The notes: generated by a model from the letters alone, not told the origin. A stretch of 31,411 nt of DNA from Methylococcaceae bacterium UBA4132 (GCA_002380945.1 DFWO01000179.1:1-31411); one strand, 5' to 3'. Shown: positions 7,304 through 15,771, counted from the first letter of the stretch. Program-made: numbers and translations.

Positions 7304-8312
7304 GTTTAAACCTGCGTGGTGGTTAAACCACGCACATTTACAGACATTATATCCTGCCCTGCTACGCAACACGCCGTCATTACCGTTAGTGCGTGAACGC
7401 TTAATCACGCCCGATAATGATTTTATCGACATCGACTATTGCGGCACGGGAACACAGCCGTTAGTTATTTTGCTACACGGCTTAACGGGTAATTCACAAT
7501 CAAGCTATATTAAAGGTTTGCAATCGGTTTTGTTGCAACAAGGCTTTCGTAGTGCCGCGTTAAACTTTCGCGGCTGTAGTGGTGAATATAACCGTTTAGC
7601 CCGTTGCTATCATTCAGGTGAAACTGAAGACATCCATTTTTTATATCAAACCTTAAGACTACGCGAACCAACTACACCAATTGCGGTGGTGGGTTTTTCC
7701 TTAGGCGGCAATGTATTATTAAAATGGTTAGGCGAACAAGGCGAACAATTATCACTATTTGCCGCTGTTGCGGTTTCGGTACCGTTGGTGTTAAGTACCT
7801 GTGCAACCAAGTTGGATAATGGCTTTTCTAAGCTATATCGCGCCAACTTATTACGCGAATTAAAGCACTATGTATCCGCAAAACAGCAACATTTAGAACA
7901 CTTGGGCGCGACTGAAGAAGCCAATAAAATCAAACAGCTAGGTGATTTATCAACCATAGACTCTTTTTGGCAATATGATGATCGTGTCGTCGCACCATTA
8001 CACGGTTTTGCCAATGTCCACGATTACTATCAGCGTTCAAGCTCACGGCAGTTTCTTAAAGCCATCACCATTCCGACTTTAGTCATTCAAGCGCATGATG
8101 ATCCTTTCATGACTGCTGATGTGTTACCTCATGCAGACGAACTATCAGCCACTGTTCAATTAGAAATCACGCAAAGCGGTGGTCATGTAGGTTTTGTTGC
8201 GGGTAAAAATCCGTTGCAACCCGTCTATTGGATAGAACAACGTATTTTGACATTTTTGTTTCAATCGGCGGCGGGAAGAAATATTCGCATCATAACTCCG
8301 ACTAATCCCTAA
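7269..8312 (+). CDS. yheT: YheT-family alpha/beta hydrolase
   Basis: A 347-residue cytoplasmic alpha/beta hydrolase of the YheT/EMB8 family. Landmarks in order: FKPAWWLNHAHLQTLYPALL (family N-terminal signature), LLHGLTGNSQSSYIKGL (oxyanion region), NFRGCSGE, VVGFSLGGNVLLKWLGE (nucleophile elbow GFSLGG), a late Asp in AHDDPF and the catalytic His in GGHVGFV. The natural substrate is unknown; relatives act as carboxylesterases. Start choice is uncertain: ATG at 7269 overlaps rpiA by 35 bases, while GTG at 7296 (VAEFKPAWW) overlaps by 8 and begins where family homology begins. The overlap implies transcription with rpiA. Confidence 0.9.
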   Translation: MVKYKNNGRVAEFKPAWWLNHAHLQTLYPALLRNTPSLPLVRERLITPDNDFIDIDYCGTGTQPLVILLHGLTGNSQSSYIKGLQSVLLQQGFRSAALNFRGCSGEYNRLARCYHSGETEDIHFLYQTLRLREPTTPIAVVGFSLGGNVLLKWLGEQGEQLSLFAAVAVSVPLVLSTCATKLDNGFSKLYRANLLRELKHYVSAKQQHLEHLGATEEANKIKQLGDLSTIDSFWQYDDRVVAPLHGFANVHDYYQRSSSRQFLKAITIPTLVIQAHDDPFMTADVLPHADELSATVQLEITQSGGHVGFVAGKNPLQPVYWIEQRILTFLFQSAAGRNIRIITPTNP

Positions 8313-8811
8313 TACCCTCTGACCAAATGGGCAAAGCGAATTTTATAAGCTTAATTTCATACACTCGATCGTGTTCTTCCGTGCTGTTGTAGATATATAG
8401 ATATAGGTTGCGCAACATGGAACAAAAAAATCGCTCAGCGATTAGAACATTAGTATTCTTTAATAATCAAAAAGTTATATGTAGTCTGGCTTAGCGGCAG
8501 TGTAACTCAATATCAACACAGGTTTTGAATATAGTGATTTATTTAATCCTGAAATTATCATTGCTATCCAAAATATTTTTGAGTACGATGAAAATTGAGC
8601 CTAAGTTGTTATATTGCGTTGTTTCGATAAAATCAAAAAATTAGTGTTCCTCCCATCTCATACTGGTTAAGTATGTTTGCCAAGACAATCAAGGCTCACG
8701 TTAAATCGTAACCAAGTGAACGTTAAGATAATTACGTTAAGATAATAATTTATAAAAATTAGTGCTGTTTCACTTGCGTTGTTCGTTTTATAACAATGAG
8801 GAGAATAAGTC
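8313..8811. other. 499-base intergenic region, AT-rich
   Basis: No convincing gene is visible. Short stop-free pieces exist on the plus strand (25 codons from an ATG at 8418; about 27 codons in a stretch ending with a TGA near 8600, reading GFEYSDLFNPEIIIAI) that might be decayed coding DNA, but I recognise no family. The 3' part holds direct repeats just upstream of the catalase-family gene, listed separately. The region marks the junction between the rpiA-yheT unit and the accessory heme-protein run. Confidence 0.5.
8698..8746 (+). promoter_or_regulatory. Direct repeats upstream of the catalase-family gene
   Basis: ACGTTAAGATAAT occurs twice in tandem (8720-8732 and 8734-8746) and a shorter copy, ACGTTAAAT, lies at 8698-8706. 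They end about 65 bases before the start codon of the catalase-family gene. Spaced direct repeats in this position are typical of regulator binding sites; the 14-base period of the last two is not a full helical turn multiple, so this is only suggestive. Confidence 0.4.
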
Positions 8812-10065
8812 ATGTCACAAACAAGCATACCAAGATGCCCTTTTGAGCATATCCAAAACCCTGATCTGGAAGCTGAACAGATTGCTGAAACCGCTGATCT
8901 CACTGTTAAATTACTCGACAAGCGTTACCCGTTAAAAGACGAACAGCTTAAGTTTCTTAGTGAACATTATCCTTCTTCGATTCGCACATTAAGAGGTGTT
9001 CACCCCAAGTCTCATGGCTGTGTTAAAGCCACCTTTACCATCAATGCTGATATAGCTCCTGAATTTCAAGTCGGTCTTTTTGCTGAAGCAGGTAAACAAT
9101 TCGATGCGATTATTCGTTTTTCTAATGCCGCAGCACTGGTTAGTCCTGATTCGGCTGTCAACTCTAAGACAAACGAAATAGAACATGGTAGCCGAGGTAT
9201 GGCAATTAAAGTATTGAATGTAGGTGGCGAGGTATTAACCGACGACAATGGCGCACACAATCAAGATTTTTTGATGATAAATCAGCCCGTATTTGCTTTT
9301 GCCAATACCAAAGATTATTTAAGATTAGATCGAGTTCTTGACCAACAGGATGATAAACCCGATGGTTTTTTTGCACCTCTGCAACTAAATCCTGCCGTTA
9401 ATCCCAACCTGACAGAGGAAAAAAAACGGCAAATTCTTGCCTATATGGAAGCTGAAAATATTGCGGAAGCTGATATACAGCGGATGCTCCATAGTGCAGG
9501 GATTATTAAAGGCATTAAGTCTACCGATGTCGGCAATCCGTTAAGTATTCAATATTTTAGTGCTGCACCTTTTCTGTTTGGTTCAGATAGAGTCATGAAG
9601 TTTTCGGCACGACCCTGTACCCTAGTCCCCCCCGAACAATCACCTAGCCCACTATCAGACAACTATCTGCGTGATGTTCTGATTGAAACCATGAGCAAAG
9701 ATGACGCTCTTGAGTTTGATTTTATGGTACAGATACGTCATGAAGGAGATGATTTTGGCGTTGATAATGAAGACATTGAAAATGCTTCTTCAGAGTGGAA
9801 AGACAAATTTCATAAAGTTGCCAAAATTACCATTCCCAGACCACAACCCGAAGTCGATACGACGGAACACCTTGCCCATTGCGAAAAATTGGCGTTTACC
9901 CCTTGGCACTCACTGGTTGAACATCAGCCGATAGGCAGTATCAATCGGCTACGCAAATCGGTTTATCAGGCTTCGGCTGACCACCGTCTTGAAGTAGATG
10001 CCCACGCACAACTGCCGTCTGTCGTGCGATTATTAGAAAAGCTGTTCAAATCACTGTTCGGTTAA
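8812..10065 (+). CDS. Catalase-family heme protein (catalase-related peroxidase or hydroperoxide-metabolising type)
   Basis: This 417-residue protein belongs to the minimal catalase-fold group, shorter than classic catalases (about 480 or more). The distal heme His is likely H64 in RGVHPKSHGCVKATF, matching the RxVHxxG of catalases. SRGMAIKV follows, then NQDFLMINQPVFAF, where N157 may be the distal Asn. Near the C-terminus R381-KSV-Y385 in RLRKSVYQASADHR corresponds to the proximal RxxxY that supplies the axial tyrosinate. No signal peptide is visible, so it is probably cytoplasmic. Members of this group include classical small catalases, peroxidases and hydroperoxide-converting enzymes such as allene oxide synthase-like hemoproteins. 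An AGGAG precedes the ATG by 8 bases. Its neighbours, a RoxA-like di-heme cytochrome and a lipase on the same strand, favour a substrate more complex than H2O2, by inference. Confidence 0.88.
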   Translation: MSQTSIPRCPFEHIQNPDLEAEQIAETADLTVKLLDKRYPLKDEQLKFLSEHYPSSIRTLRGVHPKSHGCVKATFTINADIAPEFQVGLFAEAGKQFDAIIRFSNAAALVSPDSAVNSKTNEIEHGSRGMAIKVLNVGGEVLTDDNGAHNQDFLMINQPVFAFANTKDYLRLDRVLDQQDDKPDGFFAPLQLNPAVNPNLTEEKKRQILAYMEAENIAEADIQRMLHSAGIIKGIKSTDVGNPLSIQYFSAAPFLFGSDRVMKFSARPCTLVPPEQSPSPLSDNYLRDVLIETMSKDDALEFDFMVQIRHEGDDFGVDNEDIENASSEWKDKFHKVAKITIPRPQPEVDTTEHLAHCEKLAFTPWHSLVEHQPIGSINRLRKSVYQASADHRLEVDAHAQLPSVVRLLEKLFKSLFG

Positions 10066-10074
10066 ATAAGGCGT

Positions 10075-10127
10075 AAGGGTTATTCCATTTCGCGCGATTC
10101 AAAAACAGCGTATTTGAAATAGCCCTT
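10075..10127. other. Long-range inverted repeat between catalase and cytochrome genes
   Basis: AAGGGTTATT (10075-10084) can pair with AATAGCCCTT (10118-10127), a 10-bp stem with one G-U pair and a loop of 33 bases. It could be an intercistronic processing or attenuation hairpin. The loop is long, so support is weak. Confidence 0.3.
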
Positions 10128-10152
10128 CACCCTAAGTAAAAAGGGGACTGAC

Positions 10153-11919
10153 ATGAATACTATAAAACTAGGGGCGTTAGCTTGCTCTATCGCTCTGTTG
10201 ATGGGTTGCTCCGATAATAGCAAGCAACCTTCTGTATCAAAATCAAACAAAGACACCAGCACTTCAGAACAACCGCATTATCCTAAATCGACTGATAGCG
10301 CGAAAATGCCCAGCTATCTTGAGCAAAACTGGACTCACGAAACCCGTATGGAATGGTGGTACACCAGCCAAGGTTCAAGAATCTTACCCTACGACTGGTT
10401 TTTAGCACTTGAGCGACCTGACAACAAGGAACTAGTAAGCTCTAAAGAAAATTTAGAACAGTTCCGTTTTGTCTCTTGGTCTGCCGATGCAAAATGGAAT
10501 CCTGACGGTTTACCGATTGGCTTTGTAGCGGATAAAGATACTGCTAGTGGAACCCGTTATTTGGGTGTCAACTGTTCGACCTGTCATACAGGAAAAATTG
10601 CTTATAAGGGCAAAGAATATATCGTAGAGGGTGCGCCCGCTCATCATGATTTTAACCAATTTACCACTGAACTCGCCCTGTCTATGCAAAAAACGCTGGA
10701 TAACAGTGATAAATTCTCCCGTTTTGCTAATCATGTTTTAGGTGCTAATGCAAAACCTGAACAGCTAGCTGCCTTGAAAACGCAATTATCTCAAGAAAGC
10801 AGTAAGCTAGGCGAACGGATTAAAACTAATCAAATGAAACATCCCAATGGTTACGCAAGACTTGATGCGTTTGGTGAGATTTTTAATGAAGTAACGGTAT
10901 TTGCTATCAACGAACTGTCTAATAAAAAATTGGTCGAGGCACCTGTCTCGTATCCCGTACTATGGGATACGCCGCAACATGATGTAGTGCAGTGGAATGG
11001 TGCGGCGGTTAATGCGGGTATCGGTCCTTATGCGCGTAATGCGGGAGAAGTGGTCGGTGTATTTGGTGATCTGAAAATTGCTAAGGTTGATGTTGCTGGA
11101 AAACCAGAAATGCGCTTTAACAATCATATTAACATCAATAACCTAGGGCGTTTAGAAGCAATCTTAACAACACTCTGGTCACCTTTATGGCCTGAACAGA
11201 TGTTACCTGCTATCGACCAAACAAAAGCGCAACGCGGCAAGCCACTTTTTGACACAAATTGCGTTAGTTGTCATCAAGCTATCAAACGCGATGATCCCGC
11301 GCGTAAGGTTGAGGCAAAACTGATTCCCGTTACCGAAGTTGGTACTGATTCGATGGCAAGCAACATTCTGACTCATATCTCTAAAACGGGTATGCTCGAA
11401 GGACAGCCTATTTTTCCACTAGCCGCCCCTCCTCTGCCTAAATTTGAGCAACAGTCTCAAAGCGTACAAGTTGTTTTGTACGGTGTGGTGGGTGTGTTAC
11501 GCGATGGATTAGACCCTGTAACGTTTGAAAAAGGTGTCCCTGCATTTTTAGCAGCGGCAAAGAAAAATACCATCAAAGAGAATTGTGATCCGCACAAAGA
11601 GGGGGCTAAATGTTTCCTACCCCTCCGCTATAAAGCACGCCCTCTTAACGGTATTTGGGCTTCCGCGCCTTTTTTACATAACGGTTCTGTGCCGAATCTT
11701 TGGGAATTGCTACAAAAACCTGAAAAACGAGTAACTACGTTTAACGTGGGTACTTGGGAATTTGATCCTGTTAATGTTGGATTTGTTACAACGCCAGAAC
11801 CTGCAACCAGCAAATTTGATACCACGATTTCAGGTAATTCAAACAAAGGTCATGCTTATGGAACTGAATTAACGGATCAAGAAAAATGGGACTTGATTGA
11901 ATATATCAAGACACTTTAA
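10153..11919 (+). CDS. RoxA-like di-heme cytochrome c lipoprotein
   Basis: The 588-residue product begins with a lipoprotein signal peptide: MNTIKLGALACSIALLMGC with lipobox LMGC, lipidated Cys19. It therefore faces the periplasm. Two c-type heme motifs are seen: CSTCH at 141-145 and CVSCH at 370-374. Their separation of about 230 residues, and the KARPLNGIWASAPFLHNGSV block (494-513), match the family that holds di-heme peroxidases and the rubber oxygenases RoxA/RoxB, which cleave isoprenoid C=C bonds. W281 in VVQWNG is a candidate inter-heme tryptophan. Other Cys residues (478, 487) might form a disulfide. Substrate cannot be read from sequence; a plain MauG/CcpA peroxidase role is less likely given the HNGSVP signature. 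An AGGGG lies 6 bases before the start. Heme attachment would need the Ccm system represented by ccmF. Confidence 0.85.
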   Translation: MNTIKLGALACSIALLMGCSDNSKQPSVSKSNKDTSTSEQPHYPKSTDSAKMPSYLEQNWTHETRMEWWYTSQGSRILPYDWFLALERPDNKELVSSKENLEQFRFVSWSADAKWNPDGLPIGFVADKDTASGTRYLGVNCSTCHTGKIAYKGKEYIVEGAPAHHDFNQFTTELALSMQKTLDNSDKFSRFANHVLGANAKPEQLAALKTQLSQESSKLGERIKTNQMKHPNGYARLDAFGEIFNEVTVFAINELSNKKLVEAPVSYPVLWDTPQHDVVQWNGAAVNAGIGPYARNAGEVVGVFGDLKIAKVDVAGKPEMRFNNHININNLGRLEAILTTLWSPLWPEQMLPAIDQTKAQRGKPLFDTNCVSCHQAIKRDDPARKVEAKLIPVTEVGTDSMASNILTHISKTGMLEGQPIFPLAAPPLPKFEQQSQSVQVVLYGVVGVLRDGLDPVTFEKGVPAFLAAAKKNTIKENCDPHKEGAKCFLPLRYKARPLNGIWASAPFLHNGSVPNLWELLQKPEKRVTTFNVGTWEFDPVNVGFVTTPEPATSKFDTTISGNSNKGHAYGTELTDQEKWDLIEYIKTL

Positions 11920-11947
11920 TCGTTTTAGACTTTCTAGTGTTTATGCT

Positions 11948-11975
11948 GTGGGAGGGTTACAAAAAGCCCTCCCAC
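11948..11975. terminator. Strong hairpin between cytochrome and lipase genes
   Basis: A perfect 9-bp GC-rich stem (GTGGGAGGG / CCCTCCCAC) with a 10-base loop lies 28 bases after the cytochrome stop and 33 bases before the lipase start. No U-run follows, so it may act as a partial terminator or as an mRNA-stabilising element that sets different levels for the two genes. Confidence 0.55.
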
Positions 11976-12008
11976 GACATAAATACCAACATATTACTTT
12001 AGGAGTAA

Positions 12009-12851
12009 ATGATTATGACACAGTATGTTTTTCATGCCGACATTAATAAATTTAATCCAAACACAACCCATTACTTTGGGGAAAATGCCTTGCTACTGGC
12101 GGACTGCGCCAAGCTAGCCTATAAGCCAGAAGACGATATTCGGGAAGCAATACAAACACAATTGAAGTTTAAAAACTTCCAGTTTTTTAGCGGTGCGAGT
12201 ACTCAAGGCTTTATCGCTGGAAATGATGCAATAATTATTATTGCTTTTAGAGGTACCGAAGGTAAAAAAGTTGCAGATGTTATCGCCGATGCTAGAGTCG
12301 CGCCGACTCAAGGTCCCGTCGGTCTTGTGCATACTGGGTTTAATCATGCGTTACATGAAGTTTGGGATACTATGCGCCCAACCATTACAAGGTTTCAGGA
12401 TAATAAGCAAACTATCTGGTTTTGTGGTCACAGTCTTGGGGCGGCACTGGCTACGTTAGCAGCGGCTGAATATGTTATCAATGATGGCGGAACGATTAAT
12501 GGTCTTTACACCATAGGACAGCCGCGTGTCGGCGATGATAAATTTGCCACGCATTTCGACAATGTTTTAATCAATAAATGTTTTCGTTTTGTCAACAACA
12601 ATGATGTAGTGACGCGTATACCGATTCCTGATCTAGTCTGCAAATATACCCATGTTGGCAATATGCTCTATATCGACAGTGCGGGTAAACTCAATGATTC
12701 CATCCCTTGGTGGAAAAAACTATGGGATGGCATAAAAGGGCTAGAAAAAGAAATTGGCTCGAAAGGGTTAGATGGATTAAAAGATCACAGCTCGGACGGC
12801 TATGTTCAGTTGCTTACTGATAATCGTTTGGTAACAACCAAATGGTCATGA
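12009..12851 (+). CDS. Class 3 lipase family protein
   Basis: A 280-residue alpha/beta hydrolase of the fungal-type lipase (Lipase_3) family, which hydrolyses acylglycerols or phospholipids. Signatures are AFRGTEG (79-85), GHSLGAALATLAAAEY (140-155) with nucleophile Ser142, YTIGQPRVGDDKFA (166-179), Asp198 in NNNDVVTR and a likely catalytic His259 in KDHSSDGYVQLL. There is no signal peptide. Two starts are possible: the ATG at 12009 (3 bases after AGGAG) and the ATG at 12015 (9 bases after), the second having better spacing. It follows the di-heme cytochrome on the same strand across a hairpin and may supply a lipid substrate to it or to the catalase-family protein; that link is inference from position only. 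Confidence 0.88.
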   Translation: MIMTQYVFHADINKFNPNTTHYFGENALLLADCAKLAYKPEDDIREAIQTQLKFKNFQFFSGASTQGFIAGNDAIIIIAFRGTEGKKVADVIADARVAPTQGPVGLVHTGFNHALHEVWDTMRPTITRFQDNKQTIWFCGHSLGAALATLAAAEYVINDGGTINGLYTIGQPRVGDDKFATHFDNVLINKCFRFVNNNDVVTRIPIPDLVCKYTHVGNMLYIDSAGKLNDSIPWWKKLWDGIKGLEKEIGSKGLDGLKDHSSDGYVQLLTDNRLVTTKWS

Positions 12852-12953
12852 CATCGCTTAACAAACTACCAGCTACAAAACAATAAATTGACAATATTAT
12901 CAATAGAGCTGTTTGCTAATTTTTACCCCTTGTAAAAGGTTGTGAGGCGGTGG

Positions 12954-13359
12954 CTAGCTATATATGGGAATATGGCGTTGCACGGCTGGTAGGACAATTT
13001 AATCATAAATAAATCGGTCGTCAAAATGCGCGGCGGCAGCATCATGACGACTACAAGCAAAATAAACTTCAGCCAATTGCGCCCAATAGATTGCCCCTAA
13101 ACACATCGGGCAAGGTTCGCAACTACTATTAAAGAATACAGTCTTGTAGCTGAAAATCGCCTAGTTGCAGACAGGCTAAACGAATTGCCATGATTTCCGC
13201 GTGAGCGGTAGGATCAAGCAAATGGGTGACTTGATTAGAACTGACAGCAATCACCTGATTGTCTTTAACAATCAACGCACAAAAAAAACCACCTTGCCCT
13301 GTATCTACATTCTCCACAGCTAGCTTAATAGCTTTCTGTAAAAATTGTTCATGACTCAT
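12954..13359 (-). pseudogene. GuaD-like nucleoside/guanine deaminase, frameshifted
   Basis: The intact N-terminal part (76 codons, MSHEQFLQKAIKLAVENV onward) has the zinc-binding HAEIMAIR motif of cytidine-deaminase-fold enzymes and then stops at 13129-13131. Removing one A in the run near 13133-13136 restores the frame and reveals CILYSSCEPCPMCLGAIYWA, the second zinc motif PCxxC, then QLAEVYFACSRHDAAAAHFD and DRFIYD, as in the GuaD group. A TAA follows at 12999-13001, yet homology seems to run on (IVLPAVQRHIPI) to about 12963, so there is a second lesion. Family members deaminate guanine or related purines. A single-base error could explain the first defect, but the second points to true decay. 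It is the last gene of the leftward metA group. Confidence 0.8.
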
Positions 13360-13407
13360 GTCGAAGCACTTATATTTACACTTACAATAATAAGTGCCGC
13401 TATATTT

Positions 13408-13839
13408 TTAATTGCTTAAATTGTCAGTTTTTAGTGCATTAACATAATCTAAATAATTACCAGAGTTAATACGCGTTAAATTAACTACTTTGCGATTAAA
13501 AATATAAATCCACGCACTTACATTACGCCCATCGGCTAATATAATCGGCAGTTTTTTTCTACAGTATTCATGCGGTTTCGGAAATTGTGAGCTGCATTCT
13601 TCATAATTATCCAATGCGGGTAATACTAAGTGACTATCGACTATTTGATATAATTCACCATAAACTTTATCTTGTGGATTATGTGATTCAATAGCCGCAG
13701 GATAATTATTGACTTCGTAGAGCTTACCTTGTAAATAGCCATCTGCATAATAATGACTATGACGGGCTAATATGGCATGATGATTATTAGCGATGGTTTT
13801 GCGTAATGTTCCATAGACAAAAATAAATTCTATCGTCAT
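13408..13839 (-). CDS. Gamma-glutamylcyclotransferase-like protein (YtfP/AIG2 family)
   Basis: 143 residues with the family glycine-rich loop FVYGTLR (7-13), GKLYEV (38-43), YPAAI, VYGELYQI (59-66) and LDNYEEC, in which Glu80 matches the catalytic acid of gamma-glutamylcyclotransferases. The C-terminal WIYIFNR strand closes the barrel. Proteins of this fold release 5-oxoproline from gamma-glutamyl peptides or amines; the actual substrate here is unknown. It starts 8 bases after the metA stop, so it is co-transcribed with metA, and a link to thiol or glutathione turnover next to methionine synthesis is possible. Confidence 0.85.
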   Translation of the reverse strand: MTIEFIFVYGTLRKTIANNHHAILARHSHYYADGYLQGKLYEVNNYPAAIESHNPQDKVYGELYQIVDSHLVLPALDNYEECSSQFPKPHEYCRKKLPIILADGRNVSAWIYIFNRKVVNLTRINSGNYLDYVNALKTDNLSN

Positions 13840-13847
13840 TTTTAGAA

Positions 13848-14909
13848 CTAACCCAACGGATTATTAGGATCAATACCATCCATAAACGGTAAGCGTCTAT
13901 CCTGATTAGTTAATTGATAAACTTTTCCTAACCAATTATTAAATACCGCCTTTGCAGTATCGCTCCAAGTATTATCGAGATGACTTATAACAACGGCTTC
14001 TGGAAATTCAGCAAGCGTTTTCCCAGTATGTTTTGCTTTTCTGACTTTATGCTCATAATCAGAGAATATTTGCTGCACATCGGGATCAAAATAATGTTCA
14101 GGAAACGGCGGATAATCGTTTATTTCACCGCGATAAAAACGCAATACTTCACGCTTATATTCTTTTAACAAACTAATATCATCATATTCAGGATGCCCCT
14201 GAAAAAATACAATACGAAAACCGTCTGGACTGACCGCAAGGTGTACGCCCGCTTCTGTACTTGCGGCTAACACTTTCAACCCATGCGCTTCCATATCGCT
14301 TTGAAATATTTCATTAAACCGTGAGTGCGGCACATCAAAACGGGTATTGATTTCGGCAACTAGAGGATGGTAACGATTCACCAGTTTATGAGAAAACACG
14401 CCCCAGCGTTTTTCGGGCAAACGAGTACGCTCAACGCCATAACAATAATGAATCAAGGCATGAGTTGCTAAGCACGAACACAATACCGAGGTGACGTTTT
14501 CCTTAGCCCATGAAAATACTTCGGTCAACGGTTGCCAAAAATCTTCTTCAGGTAAGTGCGAGCGTACTACATTTGCTCCGCTGATTATCAGTGCGTCTAA
14601 ACCGTCCTGTTTGATTTTTTCAAACGATTCATAGTATTTATCAATATGCGCTTGCGCTTCAGGGCTACGCGGCAAGCCATCAATGGTAAAAGGATGCACA
14701 TGAAACTGCACAATCTGATTACACGCACCAACTAAACGAAAAAATTGCCGTTCGGTCGCTTCTAATGCCGCATCGGGCATCATATTCAACAAGCCAATAT
14801 GCAGTTCTCGAATGTCTTGATGACTGGCGCGTTCGGGGTCTACGATTTCTTCGCCTTCTTCACGCAGACGTTGAAAAGTCGGTAAATCAATATGGGCGAC
14901 TAAAGGCAT
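13848..14909 (-). CDS. metA: Homoserine O-acyltransferase MetA
   Basis: First committed step of methionine synthesis: acylation of homoserine. I place the start at the ATG giving MPLVAHIDLPTF (353 residues), with GGGAG 8 bases upstream; an in-frame extension of 15 residues overlaps the upstream gene. The glutamine-amidotransferase-like fold is marked by LHIGLLNMMPDAALEATERQ, ALIISGANVV, VTSVLCSCLATHALIHYCYG with nucleophile Cys146 by alignment to E. coli MetA, GVFSHKL, and GHPEYD with His239 and Glu241. The position that in studied MetA proteins separates succinyl (Gly) from acetyl (Glu) use appears to be Val115 here, so the acyl donor cannot be inferred. It is 16 bases downstream of a P-loop ATPase gene in the same operon. 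Confidence 0.9.
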   Translation of the reverse strand: MPLVAHIDLPTFQRLREEGEEIVDPERASHQDIRELHIGLLNMMPDAALEATERQFFRLVGACNQIVQFHVHPFTIDGLPRSPEAQAHIDKYYESFEKIKQDGLDALIISGANVVRSHLPEEDFWQPLTEVFSWAKENVTSVLCSCLATHALIHYCYGVERTRLPEKRWGVFSHKLVNRYHPLVAEINTRFDVPHSRFNEIFQSDMEAHGLKVLAASTEAGVHLAVSPDGFRIVFFQGHPEYDDISLLKEYKREVLRFYRGEINDYPPFPEHYFDPDVQQIFSDYEHKVRKAKHTGKTLAEFPEAVVISHLDNTWSDTAKAVFNNWLGKVYQLTNQDRRLPFMDGIDPNNPLG

Positions 14910-14925
14910 AAGAATAACTCCCTTG

Positions 14926-15771
14926 TCATGGCTGTTTAGCCAGTGCATCGGCAACTAGCTGGATAAAATCCGCTTCGTTTTTAACTTTAGCCACATCATT
15001 CGCATCAACGGTATAACCGTACTGATCGGCAATCGCTTGATAACGCGGTAATCTGGATTTAAATAACTCAGGAAAAACCCAAGTTACAAACTCATCTGGA
15101 GGCATCACCTCGGTGGAACTGTAGTTTTTTAACGCCAAAAATTCTGCCAGTTTTTCATCGAGAAACGCTTCACGATAATACAATGGTTTAGGGTCGGTTT
15201 TAGCTCGCTCGATAATAGTTTGCTCTAAATCGGCTGGAATTTTAATATAAATAATCAGCGTATTTTTAGCTAAATTTTCTAATACCTCAGCATCATCTAA
15301 TTCACAAACACTACCACCCGCATCATTAATAAAATGTTTATAGCCATAAATATCATCGGCTTTATGAATAAAATCGGGGACATCATTCATTGCCGCAACT
15401 TCGGCTTGATGATGCAATTTTTGTCGGTGTTTAAATTCGGGTAATGACAAACCACCTAAGTTTGGATTACCTAATTTTCCTAAAAAACTAGAGACAGCGG
15501 CGAGATTATCAACGGTGATTTTATTAGCAATATAAATAGAATCAGTCAGCAATAATTCTCGTAAAAACGGCACACTAATCGCGTGCCGTTTAATATTATC
15601 TAAAATAGGTTCTTTTAAATATTTTGTGCCAATACGATAATCACCCGAATAATGAAACCATTTCGCTTTTGGTAATTTATTGGCAAGTGTCGTTTTACCT
15701 GCACCTGACATGGCAAGCAGGGTAATACGTTTTGATGGCCAGTCCAAAAATTCCTGAGGACTCATTTTCAT
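14926..15771 (-). CDS. P-loop ATPase/kinase-like protein of unknown role
   Basis: 281 residues with a Walker A motif AMSGAGKTT (20-28) directly after an N-terminal strand (RITLLA), typical of small-molecule kinases and AAA-like ATPases. HYSGDYRIGTKYLKEPI follows, then a long helical middle (LPEFKHRQKLHHQAEV), GGSVCELDD, a strand LIIYIKIPADLEQTIIERA resembling the LID and Walker B-side of nucleotide kinases, and a C-terminal AIADQYGYTVDANDV segment. I do not know a characterised relative. A GAGAG lies 9 bases before the ATG. It sits between the DUF6763-like gene and metA, with gaps of 15 and 16 bases, so it is part of one operon; any tie to methionine synthesis is only positional. Confidence 0.75.
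   Translation of the reverse strand: MKMSPQEFLDWPSKRITLLAMSGAGKTTLANKLPKAKWFHYSGDYRIGTKYLKEPILDNIKRHAISVPFLRELLLTDSIYIANKITVDNLAAVSSFLGKLGNPNLGGLSLPEFKHRQKLHHQAEVAAMNDVPDFIHKADDIYGYKHFINDAGGSVCELDDAEVLENLAKNTLIIYIKIPADLEQTIIERAKTDPKPLYYREAFLDEKLAEFLALKNYSSTEVMPPDEFVTWVFPELFKSRLPRYQAIADQYGYTVDANDVAKVKNEADFIQLVADALAKQP

Noticed and set aside
8418..8602. Short ORFs in the 8313-8811 gap (from ATG 8418, and a stretch reading GFEYSDLFNPEIIIAI)
   Set aside because: A vague likeness to small DUF2442-type proteins was noticed, but the length and match are too poor to claim a gene or remnant.
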